A DNA stretch of 6,852 bases from Granulosicoccaceae bacterium (GCA_023301405.1 JALZUX010000206.1:1-6852); one strand, 5' to 3'. Positions 1 through 6,774 are shown, counted from the stretch's first letter. The notes: generated by a model not told the origin, from the letters alone. A program made the numbers and translations.

Positions 1-351
1 GCGCTTGAGGCGTCGGCGCAGGCAAGCAGCGGACATGCCAAAGCGGCATTGCAAAAAAGCATCGATATGATCAGTGATTCTTGTCGACGCATTCTAGCTG
101 AAGAAAACCAAACTCTAAATGCGGCAGTAGCCTCTGATTATTTGATGTTAATGGGGTATGCGTGTGGGTGTTGGGCGATGGCGAGGTCGGTACTTGCTGT
201 GGCAGACGTTGACGATGCAGACTTTGTCTCAGTTAAACTTGCTGTATGTCGCTTTTATTTTGACAGTATCGCACCGCGCGCTGATAGCCATTATCAGGCC
301 TTGTGCAACGTCAGCGTTGATCACTTTGCACTTGATGCTGCGTTACTCTAG
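1..351 (+). CDS. Acyl-CoA dehydrogenase, C-terminal fragment (5' end outside window)
   Basis: The frame is open from the first base and ends at TAG 349-351, giving the last 116 residues of a longer protein. A start at TTG 49 is possible on paper, but the residues before it (ALEASAQASSGHAKAA) run on naturally, so this is a truncated view of a larger gene. The fragment resembles the helical C-terminal domain found at the end of DmdC/AcdA-like acyl-CoA dehydrogenases (Pfam Acyl-CoA_dh_C type). It has a YLMLMGYACGCWAMARS stretch, then an acidic loop (VADVDDADF), then K-x(5)-RFYFDSIAPRADSH, matching the family's 'K..arFY...ilPr...h' pattern. Family members are FAD enzymes oxidising acyl-CoA thioesters in the cytoplasm. 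The catalytic and FAD-binding parts lie upstream, so substrate cannot be judged. It is separated from the polysaccharide genes by a terminator-like hairpin and about 460 bases, so it probably marks the boundary of that locus. Confidence 0.8.
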   Translation, partial: ALEASAQASSGHAKAALQKSIDMISDSCRRILAEENQTLNAAVASDYLMLMGYACGCWAMARSVLAVADVDDADFVSVKLAVCRFYFDSIAPRADSHYQALCNVSVDHFALDAALL

Positions 352-364
352 AGCGCACTTGGTG

Positions 365-390
365 ACCTCTGTCTGTTTATTGACAGAGGT
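365..390 (+). terminator. Hairpin terminator after the acyl-CoA dehydrogenase gene
   Basis: ACCTCTGTC (365-373) pairs perfectly with GACAGAGGT (382-390) across an 8-base loop, 14 bases after the TAG stop. The 3' tail (TCATTTCCC) is only moderately T-rich, so this could be a weak intrinsic terminator or a 3'-end stabilising stem. Its position directly after the stop codon supports a role in ending the upstream transcript. Confidence 0.6.
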
Positions 391-520
391 TCATTTCCCA
401 GAACCTGTTGTACTAGTTTTCAGTTGAATTACGCAAGCGGCACGTGTCTCTGGTTGGCACTGTTGCCGATGATACTTTCTAAAAAGGTAATCCAGACGTT
501 TCATTGAAGAAACGAGTCTG

Positions 521-535
521 GTGTACGCTGTACAC
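521..535. repeat. 15-bp palindrome, candidate operator
   Basis: GTGTAC (521-526) and GTACAC (530-535) are perfect inverted arms around a GCT spacer. Short dyads like this are typical of dimeric repressor or activator sites. It lies about 290 bases before rfbA and upstream of the only promoter candidate noted. No regulator can be named, and a chance palindrome is possible. Confidence 0.35.
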
Positions 536-551
536 GACATAGTTGCACTGA

Positions 552-622
552 CCAAAGTGCTTGTTTTTGATCGTGTAATCATGGCACTTGGCCGTAGTAA
601 AGAATCGTACAACATCAAGTGC
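552..622. repeat. Overlapping, mutually exclusive inverted repeats
   Basis: GCACTTGG (584-591) can pair upstream with CC-A-AAGTGC (552-560, one bulged A at 554) or, through its first seven bases, downstream with CAAGTGC (616-622). The two pairings compete for the same central segment. The downstream pairing is followed by TTTT (623-626). This geometry is seen in attenuators, but the loops are large (23 and 25 bases) and the stems short, so a folded RNA switch is only a hypothesis. The words could equally be protein-binding sites. Confidence 0.3.
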
Positions 623-647
623 TTTTAGTAAGCTACGCTTTCGTTGT

Positions 648-670
648 ATTGCCTGATTTAGACAGGCAAT
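648..670 (+). repeat. Stem-loop just upstream of a promoter candidate
   Basis: ATTGCCTG (648-655) pairs perfectly with CAGGCAAT (663-670) around the 7-base loop ATTTAGA. No T-run follows on either strand, so it is not a standard intrinsic terminator. It ends two bases before a possible -35 element at 673, so it might be an operator dyad or might block read-through from upstream. Confidence 0.4.
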
Positions 671-672
671 GG

Positions 673-702
673 TTGATAATTCGCTCTCTCTTTGGCTAAT
701 AA
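673..702 (+). promoter_or_regulatory. Weak sigma70-like promoter candidate for the rfbA operon
   Basis: TTGATA (673-678, a good -35 match) is followed after 18 bases by TAATAA (697-702, a poor -10 match). It would give a leader of about 100 bases before rfbA. A second weak pair, TTGCGA at 730-735 with GAATAT at 754-759, cannot be excluded. Some promoter is expected between the terminator-like hairpin and rfbA, but the exact site is uncertain. Confidence 0.25.
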
Positions 703-810
703 CGTGAGAACCCTAACAGATAAATAAACTTGCGAATTTAGCCCTCACGCATGGAATATTCCTTGCACTAAAGGCACTTCGATAGAAACTAAGCGCGATG
801 GGCTATAGAC

Positions 811-1719
811 ATGAAGGGTTTAATTCTGGCAGGTGGATCGGGTACCAGGCTGTACCCAATCACTGAAGTAGTTTCAAAACAACTTTTACCCGTTTACGAC
901 AAACCAATGATTTTCTATCCATTGTCAACATTGATGTTGATGGGGATTCGGCAAATTGCCATTATCTCGACGCCGCAAGACATTGGCCGGTTTGAGCAGC
1001 TGCTGGGTGATGGCAGCCAGTTCGGTATTGAGCTCGAGTACATTGTACAAGAAAGCCCCGATGGCTTAGCGCAGGCTTTTGTGCTTGGTGAAGAGTTTAT
1101 AGGTGAAGACAATTGCTGTCTGATTCTTGGCGATAACATTTTCTATGGAGCTGGACTTGAAGGTATTCTTGAGAATGCCGCATTGTCGTTAGACGGCGCG
1201 ACAGTCTTTGCCTACCGGGTAGCTGATCCGGAGCGTTATGGCGTTGTAGAGTTTGACAGCGTCAACCGCGTTTTGTCTCTTGAGGAAAAACCCGTACAGC
1301 CTAAATCCCACTACGCAGTTACTGGGCTCTATATCTACGATAACTCTGTTGTTGAGAAAGCTAAATCTCTAGAACCCTCAGTTCGTGGTGAATACGAGAT
1401 AACCGATCTTAACAATATTTATCTGCACGATAAGAAACTCAAAGTGGAACTACTGGGTCGCGGCCATGCATGGCTTGATACGGGTACACACGCTTCCCTT
1501 CATGAAGCTGGGGCCTATGTTGAAACCATCGAAGCACGTCAAGGCTTGAAGGTTTGTGTGCCTGAAGAAATATCGTGGAATAAGGGTTGGATCAGTTCTG
1601 AAAATTTGCAGGAAAGTGCTGCGCGTTATGGAAAAAGCACCTACGGAGTGTACTTACAGTCATTACTTGACGAGAGAAGCTCGGTAACCCCGATCAACCC
1701 TTATGCAAAAGTAGCTTAG
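811..1719 (+). CDS. rfbA: Glucose-1-phosphate thymidylyltransferase RmlA/RfbA
   Basis: This 302-residue protein is of normal length for RmlA, the cytoplasmic enzyme that joins dTTP and glucose-1-phosphate to give dTDP-glucose and pyrophosphate. That is the first step to dTDP-L-rhamnose and other dTDP-6-deoxysugars. Visible motifs are the nucleotide-binding [11 protein letters not shown] (8-18) with K23 and the following [25 protein letters not shown] (80-90), LGDN (106-109), EEKP (158-161), TGLYIYD (171-177), [10 protein letters not shown] (192-201) and WLDTGT (221-226). D108 and D223 match the metal-binding aspartates of RmlA. No key residue appears missing. The ATG at 811 is chosen because the protein begins with the conserved MKGLILAGG. 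The ribosome-binding site is weak (ATGGG about 8 bases upstream). It is the first gene of the polysaccharide unit, 50 bases before the large glycosyltransferase gene. The usual partners rmlB, rmlC and rmlD are not in this window. Confidence 0.96.
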   Translation: MKGLILAGGSGTRLYPITEVVSKQLLPVYDKPMIFYPLSTLMLMGIRQIAIISTPQDIGRFEQLLGDGSQFGIELEYIVQESPDGLAQAFVLGEEFIGEDNCCLILGDNIFYGAGLEGILENAALSLDGATVFAYRVADPERYGVVEFDSVNRVLSLEEKPVQPKSHYAVTGLYIYDNSVVEKAKSLEPSVRGEYEITDLNNIYLHDKKLKVELLGRGHAWLDTGTHASLHEAGAYVETIEARQGLKVCVPEEISWNKGWISSENLQESAARYGKSTYGVYLQSLLDERSSVTPINPYAKVA

Positions 1720-1746
1720 TAACTTTGTTATCGCTTGTTTTGACAT

Positions 1747-1772
1747 AAAGGAATCCTCTGGAATACTCTGTG
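1747..1772 (+). promoter_or_regulatory. Unusual ribosome-binding region with a tandem 10-mer before a GTG start
   Basis: The good Shine-Dalgarno sequence AAAGGA (1747-1752) ends 17 bases before the GTG start at 1770. A closer but weak TGGA (1759-1762) has normal spacing. In between, GAATCCTCTG (1751-1760) and GAATACTCTG (1761-1770) form a tandem repeat with one mismatch. Removing one unit would put AAAGGA 7 bases from GTG. An in-frame CTG at 1758 lies 5 bases after AAAGGA and is an alternative, rare start. An in-frame TAA at 1746-1748 rules out any start further upstream. Confidence 0.45.
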
Positions 1773-4622
1773 AAATATAAAAAAAACCTAAAAGTTACAG
1801 AATCTAAAGCGAAAGAACTTTTCGATTCTCTGTTCTCCGAAAAAACGGTAGATCCTGCGTTGATATCTAGATTTAAAGGCAATCTGGATGCATTGAATAA
1901 TCGCAGTTTCTCCGGATGGGTAGTTGATGAAGATGACTTGGATCTTGCGGTAGGTTTTGAGGTGTTTTTTGGCAACACGAAGGTAGGGGAAGGGGTAGCG
2001 GATAATTATCGAGATGACCTTGAGAGTATCGGTTACGGAAATGGAAAGCATGGTTTTCTGGTTAGGTTAAGCAGTCAAATATTTACTCAAGGCAAACACG
2101 AGCTCACACTTCGTGAGAAAAATAGTGGTGCGTTAATTTCTACCAATAAATTTCCAGTGCAGACAAAATCTGATTGCATTGCCGAAATCATAGGTTTCAA
2201 TATGCGTGTTATTCACGCGCAGATTGTATCAGCGGGTCGGGCGCCAATTCCTGCAAGTGTAGAGATATTGGTCGATGGTATTGATCTGCTTCCATGTGCA
2301 CTGACTAATAATGCGGCCGGAAAGCTGAGTTATGAGGCGCGTCTGCCTGATAGATTATACGATGCGATGCCACATACGTATGAGCTTATCGCTAATGATG
2401 TTAATTGCACCAGTACGGCTTACGTTGATATTTTACAACCATTGGTTACGCCTCAACACCATTTAATAGATAGTCACGGTAAACCAGGTTTCATTGGGTT
2501 ATCTAAGAATGCGGCTTATCGTTATGAGTCACTTAGCCTGCAATTGCAGCAATTACTTGAAGCTTCTGCGTCAATTGGTGAAGAGCCACTTCAGGCATTA
2601 ACTAACCTGCAGGTGGCGCATAACGAAGTTGTTCGGGGTGCCCATCGTCGAAGGGAATACAAAAAAATCACTTTGCCTAAAGTCGATAATCCTGATGTGT
2701 CGATTATTATACCGGCAATGAATAAATTCGAAATCAGCTATCATGCGATTGCTTCTTTAATACTTGCTCAAAACAAGGCCAGCTTCGAAGTTATATTGGT
2801 TGATGATGCTTCATCAGACGAAACCACAGCTGCAGAAAACATCATTGAAAACCTTACTGTGGTACGTAACGAAGTAAATCTGGGTTTTGTGAAAAGCAAT
2901 AACAAGGCGGCTGGTATGGCCCGAGGGAAATACCTTTGCTTGTTAAACAACGATACTGAAGTAACGGCGGGTTGGATTGATCAGGCATTAGAATTGTTTG
3001 AAATATACAACGACGTTGGTGCTGTGGGATGTAAGCTTGTCTATCCTGATGGAAAACTGCAAGAGGCAGGTGGTATTGTGTGGGCGTCAGGTGCGCCATG
3101 GAATTATGGAAAAAACAAAAATGCCTCACATCCGTCTTTTAACTATGTGCGTGAACCAGACTATCTTTCTGCGGCTGCGTTGTTTGTTTGCCGAAGTGTA
3201 TGGGATACCGTTGGCGGGTTTAGTGAAGAATACGCACCAGCGTATTATGAAGATACTGATTTGGCGTTTAAGATAAGAAAGGCTGGATATTCAACGTTCT
3301 ACTGTCCGTCGTCTGTCGTTGTTCATTATGAAGGAAAAAGCAACGGTACTTCGACTAAGTCTGGAATTAAGCAATATCAGGATATTAATAGCAAAAAATT
3401 TCGTGCGAAATGGTTTTCCGAATATAAAAATCATGGTGTCGATGGTAAGAATCCTCATCTTGAGGTTGACAGAAAACACCATTTTAAAGTGCTGGTTCTA
3501 GATTCAGATACGCCGCGTAAAAATAACGATGCCGGAAGCTACGCGGCGTTTCAAGAAATGAAACTCATGATGGAGTTGGGTTGCAAGCTAACATTTATGC
3601 CAGGGAATATGGCACATATGGGCGTGCACACCGAGCATTTGCAAAAACTGGGGGTTGAGTGTCTGTATTATCCGTTCTACCAATCTGTAGAGCAACTACT
3701 TAAATTTCGTGGTGATGAGTTTGACGCGATCTATATCACTCGTTATAAGGTTGCAGCGGAAAGTCTAGATGCAATTAGATCACTGACAAAAGCAAAAGTG
3801 ATTTTCAACAATGCTGACCTCCATTTTCTACGTGAACTACGAGAAACCTTGCAGAACAAATCTGTTGATTTTTCTGGCCCTCTGGCAACCAAGGAAAATG
3901 AGCTAGCCGTGATCGATGAAGTAGACGTAGCTATTTGTTATACAGAGGAAGAGCGTGCTGTGATTACCTCACATGTGATGAAAGAAGACAATATCATGCG
4001 ATGTCCGTGGGTGGTTAAAACGGCGTCACACGTGACACCATTTGCTGAACGAAAAGGCATTGCATTTTTAGGCGGGTACCGTCATACCCCAAATATCGAG
4101 GCAGTCGAATTCTTTTGTGAGAAAGTAATGCCTGTTCTGTGTGAAAGAATGCCTGATATTGTTTTTAAGGTTTACGGGAGCCATTCACCAGACTCTTTCA
4201 CAGATTATGAGTGTGCCAATGTGGAAATTCATGGGTTCGTAGAAGACGTGGCAGACGTCTATGACAATGCGCGAGTTTTTGTGTCACCTTTACTGTCCGG
4301 AGCGGGGCTTAAAGGAAAAATTATCGACTGTATGGCGAAGGGCTTGCCAGCCATTGTCAGTCCGATAACTGCTGAAGGTACAGGCTTGGTTCACTCGCAG
4401 AGCACGTACATTGCCGATGAGGTAAATGAATGGTGCGATTATATAGAGCAACTCTATTCTGATGAAATCTTGTGGAATAAGATGTCAGAAAATACACTTA
4501 GCATAAGTCGGTCTTTGTATTCTCCTGTTGAGGGGGTCAAGAGAATGAAAAAGATACTTGAAGCAGCAGACGTCTTTTCAGGTGACATAGGCGTAGGACG
4601 ATACAAGGGGTATGTAAATTGA
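1770..4622 (+). CDS. Large bifunctional glycosyltransferase: beta modules + GT2 + GT4
   Basis: This 950-residue protein has no signal peptide or clear membrane segment and probably works at the cytoplasmic face. Residues about 40-125 form a beta-rich module (FSGWVVDEDD, then GVADNYRDDLESIGYGNGKHGF) of a type found attached to large glycosyltransferases. About 135-222 looks like a second, diverged copy. A helical linker (about 245-300) follows. Residues 310-520 are a GT2 (GT-A fold) domain: VSIIIPAMNKFE, VDDASSD (344-350), NLGFVKSNNKA, LNNDTEV (392-398, metal/nucleotide site), GGFSEEY (482-488) and YEDTDLAFKIRKAGY (493-507, with the ED catalytic-base position). Residues about 572-935 are a GT4-type (GT-B) domain: DAGSYAAFQE, FLGGYRHTPN (766-775), HGFVEDV (821-827), SGAGLKGKIIDCMAKGLP (843-860) and E869. 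Together these suggest sequential addition of two sugars to a growing surface glycan. Donors, acceptor and linkages cannot be read from sequence. The GTG start at 1770 is preferred over a CTG at 1758. The stop overlaps the next gene. Confidence 0.88.
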   Translation: MKYKKNLKVTESKAKELFDSLFSEKTVDPALISRFKGNLDALNNRSFSGWVVDEDDLDLAVGFEVFFGNTKVGEGVADNYRDDLESIGYGNGKHGFLVRLSSQIFTQGKHELTLREKNSGALISTNKFPVQTKSDCIAEIIGFNMRVIHAQIVSAGRAPIPASVEILVDGIDLLPCALTNNAAGKLSYEARLPDRLYDAMPHTYELIANDVNCTSTAYVDILQPLVTPQHHLIDSHGKPGFIGLSKNAAYRYESLSLQLQQLLEASASIGEEPLQALTNLQVAHNEVVRGAHRRREYKKITLPKVDNPDVSIIIPAMNKFEISYHAIASLILAQNKASFEVILVDDASSDETTAAENIIENLTVVRNEVNLGFVKSNNKAAGMARGKYLCLLNNDTEVTAGWIDQALELFEIYNDVGAVGCKLVYPDGKLQEAGGIVWASGAPWNYGKNKNASHPSFNYVREPDYLSAAALFVCRSVWDTVGGFSEEYAPAYYEDTDLAFKIRKAGYSTFYCPSSVVVHYEGKSNGTSTKSGIKQYQDINSKKFRAKWFSEYKNHGVDGKNPHLEVDRKHHFKVLVLDSDTPRKNNDAGSYAAFQEMKLMMELGCKLTFMPGNMAHMGVHTEHLQKLGVECLYYPFYQSVEQLLKFRGDEFDAIYITRYKVAAESLDAIRSLTKAKVIFNNADLHFLRELRETLQNKSVDFSGPLATKENELAVIDEVDVAICYTEEERAVITSHVMKEDNIMRCPWVVKTASHVTPFAERKGIAFLGGYRHTPNIEAVEFFCEKVMPVLCERMPDIVFKVYGSHSPDSFTDYECANVEIHGFVEDVADVYDNARVFVSPLLSGAGLKGKIIDCMAKGLPAIVSPITAEGTGLVHSQSTYIADEVNEWCDYIEQLYSDEILWNKMSENTLSISRSLYSPVEGVKRMKKILEAADVFSGDIGVGRYKGYVN
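4605..4622 (+). promoter_or_regulatory. Shine-Dalgarno and TTGA stop/start overlap for the sulfotransferase
   Basis: AAGGGG (4605-4610) lies 8 bases before the TTG start at 4619-4621, and the TGA stop of the preceding gene occupies 4620-4622. The nearby ATG at 4612 is followed at once by TAA and cannot be a start. The strong site and 4-base overlap decide for TTG and point to translational coupling. Confidence 0.65.
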
Positions 4623-5431
4623 GTTTTTCAGATCGTAAAGTTGTTGTGCACTACCATATTTTTAAAAATGCTGGAAGTTCAGTTGATCAACTTTTAAGAA
4701 AAAACTTTCCCGATCAGTGGGTAGGGTTCGACGGTGATACGCCGGGAAGTGTAATTACAACGGCCGAGCTTGAAAAACGGATCAACACGTCAACAGATAA
4801 AGTTGCATTTTCCTCTCATCAAATTGTGCCACCACTTCCTAATGTCGATGCGGAGATTTATCCGATTGTTTTCTTGCGAGATCCCATTGATCGTATTAAG
4901 TCTGCCTATCTTTTTGAATGGAAGAAACAGTTAGGACTTGATGAACCTAAAGGGTCTTTCGTAGAGTATATTGAGCAGAAATTCATCTACAAGCGAAAAA
5001 GCTCGGTGGAAGAATTCCAAACTATACGATTATCCAATAATACTGTTTCAGTATTTCATGAAAAGGACTTAGTGTCTGATGATGAGCTATTGGCACAGGC
5101 ATGTGAGTTTATCAGTACACTTCCATTTGTTGGAATCGTAGATCAATTTGGGAAATCTAACCAATTACTTGGTGCCTATCTCCAGGAAGGCTTTCCTAGC
5201 TTTGAAGCAACTGAAGTTAAGGCAAACGTACTACAAGACTTGTCTCTGTCACAAGATTTTAAGCGTCAGCGGATCAAAGAAGAGCTTGGCGATGATATCT
5301 TTGAAATGATCGTATCGCGTAATGCACTGGATGAAGCGCTCTATCAACACGGTATTAGCCATCTTGAGGCGTTGTATGAAAACCGATTTTCCAGTGAACG
5401 CTCGGTAGATAGCCTTAAATATGCAGTCTAA
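4619..5431 (+). CDS. Carbohydrate sulfotransferase (Sulfotransfer_2-like, PAPS-dependent)
   Basis: This 270-residue protein carries both PAPS-binding signatures of the sulfotransferase superfamily. The 5'-phosphosulfate loop is HIFKNAGSSV (13-22), with K16 the expected catalytic or sulfate-binding lysine. The 3'-phosphate region is IVFLRDPIDRIKSAYLFE (83-100), with R87 and S95 at the expected positions. The H-x-K-x-A/G-G-S/T pattern is that of Golgi-type and bacterial carbohydrate sulfotransferases, which move sulfate from PAPS to a sugar hydroxyl or amine. The length fits a single-domain member. No signal peptide or membrane segment is visible, so it should act in the cytoplasm on lipid- or nucleotide-linked sugars, which is an inference. 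It starts at TTG, overlapping the preceding gene by 4 bases, and its TAA overlaps the next ATG by one base. The setting between glycosyltransferases points to a polysaccharide repeat unit as substrate. Which sugar or position is modified is unknown. Confidence 0.85.
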   Translation: MSFSDRKVVVHYHIFKNAGSSVDQLLRKNFPDQWVGFDGDTPGSVITTAELEKRINTSTDKVAFSSHQIVPPLPNVDAEIYPIVFLRDPIDRIKSAYLFEWKKQLGLDEPKGSFVEYIEQKFIYKRKSSVEEFQTIRLSNNTVSVFHEKDLVSDDELLAQACEFISTLPFVGIVDQFGKSNQLLGAYLQEGFPSFEATEVKANVLQDLSLSQDFKRQRIKEELGDDIFEMIVSRNALDEALYQHGISHLEALYENRFSSERSVDSLKYAV

Positions 5432-6774
5432 TGGAAGGCAGTATTATCCAAATACGTGATTCTGTTTTGGCAAGATTGGATGTGGTTGATATGATTGAGA
5501 CAGCAGTAGCTACTAGGCTGACGAATTCAGAGTTAGTGGATACAGAATCTAAACTTATAGCTGCGATAGCGGCTCAACCATCAATAAGAAAGCCCTATGT
5601 TACGGCAGCTGAGTATTTTGATGATATCGGTGAAAAAGACATGGGTGCTTCGTTTCATAATGGCGTTGTACCCGCTGTATTAGTTGAAAAATATCAGTTG
5701 GATAAATATTCCTCTAAGCCAAGTGCTCAAATATCATGCTGTGAGAATTTTGCCTCGTATCCGGCGACTACTGAAAAACTAAAATCACCGATTAATAAGG
5801 ACAGAAACCGAAACTCTGTTTTTAGTAAAGTTGAAAAAAATTGTCCTCATGAAGCGCTTGATGTTTTGATTGACGGAGGTTTTGTATATGACGGAACAAA
5901 TAAGCTACTAGTAGATAGCGATAATACAAGAATTAGTAATCATTCAGACGTTAACTCGTTTTTATCACACAACCTAGCAGGATCAATTGGACAAACGTCG
6001 AAGGTACTGCCGGGTTATTCGATACTTCTGTCTGCTAGAAATTCCGGTAATTTTTATCATTGGCATTTTGACATTTTACCGGTATTGGGGTTGGTCGAGG
6101 AATGCGGAATTTCGATAAGTGAAATTGATAACATTATACTCACTGAAAAAGAAAGCTCGTTTCATTTACCTATGCTTGAAATACTGGGTGTTCGAAAGGA
6201 CCAAATTCATACCATTCAACCGAGCTATGAATATGTTCGATGTGAAAAACTACTTTTAGGCACTATCCGCAACAAAATGGGTATGCGGCAACCAAGAAAG
6301 CATATAGATTGGTTAAGATCAAAGTATCTAGGGGCGGGAATCAAGAAGGACAGCTCTGAGATAACATCTAAGAAGATCGCTGTTATCAGAGATCGTCGTG
6401 GTTATACGGATACCGGGTTAGTTACCGAGTTTTTAGAGCAGCGTGGGTATCAAATGTTCAAACCTGAAAATCATTCCTACGAGCAGCAGGTGAAGATCTT
6501 CCACAACGCCACGCATGTTGTTTCACCGCACGGAGCTGGTCTCGCCTTGTTGGCTTACTGTAAGCCTGGGACGGTAGTTCATGAATTCTATGGTGATCAC
6601 GTGCATCCCTGTTTTTGGGCTATCGCGAATTCCCTTGGTTTGGTTTATCACAATTACAATTGTAGTGAAATTGTAGATGAAGCCGTAACCAACAGCGGAA
6701 GAGGGATTGTTGAACGTTTGAATAGATCGATCAATGTTACAACCGATATCTTAGAAAATATGCAGCGTATATAG
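5431..6774 (+). CDS. GT61 (DUF563) glycosyltransferase with helical N-terminal extension
   Basis: This 447-residue protein has the GT61 pattern in its C-terminal half. It shows GNFYHWHFDILPVLGLV (206-222), corresponding to the family's 'NyyHwl.d.lP.l', then KKIAVIRDRRGY (314-325), then the core of the domain, ending in EQQVKIFHNATHVVSPHGAGLALLAYCKPGTVVHEF (351-386, key part SPHGAGLALLAY 365-376). GT61 members include capsule, LPS and plant xylan enzymes that transfer sugars such as xylose or GlcNAc; the donor here is unknown. The first 140 or so residues are predicted mainly helical, with a YFDDIGEKDMGASFHNGVVPAVLVEKY stretch (62-88) resembling a degenerate TPR-like unit. This is followed by a lysine/asparagine-rich linker (about 115-140). 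ATG 5431 is chosen because its A is the last base of the preceding TAA. No clear Shine-Dalgarno is seen, so coupling is likely. ATG at 5491 (M21) is a possible alternative. The stop is doubled in frame (TAGTAG). Confidence 0.87.
   Translation: MEGSIIQIRDSVLARLDVVDMIETAVATRLTNSELVDTESKLIAAIAAQPSIRKPYVTAAEYFDDIGEKDMGASFHNGVVPAVLVEKYQLDKYSSKPSAQISCCENFASYPATTEKLKSPINKDRNRNSVFSKVEKNCPHEALDVLIDGGFVYDGTNKLLVDSDNTRISNHSDVNSFLSHNLAGSIGQTSKVLPGYSILLSARNSGNFYHWHFDILPVLGLVEECGISISEIDNIILTEKESSFHLPMLEILGVRKDQIHTIQPSYEYVRCEKLLLGTIRNKMGMRQPRKHIDWLRSKYLGAGIKKDSSEITSKKIAVIRDRRGYTDTGLVTEFLEQRGYQMFKPENHSYEQQVKIFHNATHVVSPHGAGLALLAYCKPGTVVHEFYGDHVHPCFWAIANSLGLVYHNYNCSEIVDEAVTNSGRGIVERLNRSINVTTDILENMQRI

Larger units (their letters stand above)
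352..810. other. Gene-free leader region with many short inverted repeats
   Basis: About 460 bases lie between the acyl-CoA dehydrogenase stop and the rfbA start with no convincing gene on either strand. The only long frame is a 75-codon minus-strand one at 391-618, which has no recognisable family pattern. The stretch holds the hairpin at 365-390, a 15-bp palindrome at 521-535, a bulged inverted repeat at 552-591, a stem at 648-670, and several copies of GCACTTG or its complement. This is what one would expect of a regulated leader upstream of a surface-polysaccharide operon, but no known regulator site or RNA family was recognised. Confidence 0.6.

Noticed and set aside
158..427. Plus-strand 89-codon frame overlapping the acyl-CoA dehydrogenase end
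   Set aside because: Out of frame with the recognisable protein and crosses the terminator-like hairpin; a shadow frame.
391..618. Minus-strand 75-codon open frame in the leader
   Set aside because: No recognisable family pattern, no convincing ribosome-binding site, and it overlaps the inverted-repeat cluster; probably chance.
694..708. Possible JUMPstart/ops element (RfaH site) upstream of rfbA
   Set aside because: GGCTAATAACGTGAG only loosely recalls the ops core GGCGGTAGC and misses several invariant positions.
703..749. CGTGAG (703-708) / CTCACG (744-749) inverted repeat
   Set aside because: Only 6 bp with a 35-base gap and no supporting context; likely chance.
352..810. CRISPR array or tRNA/ncRNA gene in the intergenic region
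   Set aside because: No regularly spaced direct repeats, no cloverleaf-like pairing and no known RNA signature was seen.
2854..3129. Minus-strand 91-codon frame inside the large glycosyltransferase gene
   Set aside because: It lies antisense to the conserved GT2 motifs, so the + strand coding explains the sequence.
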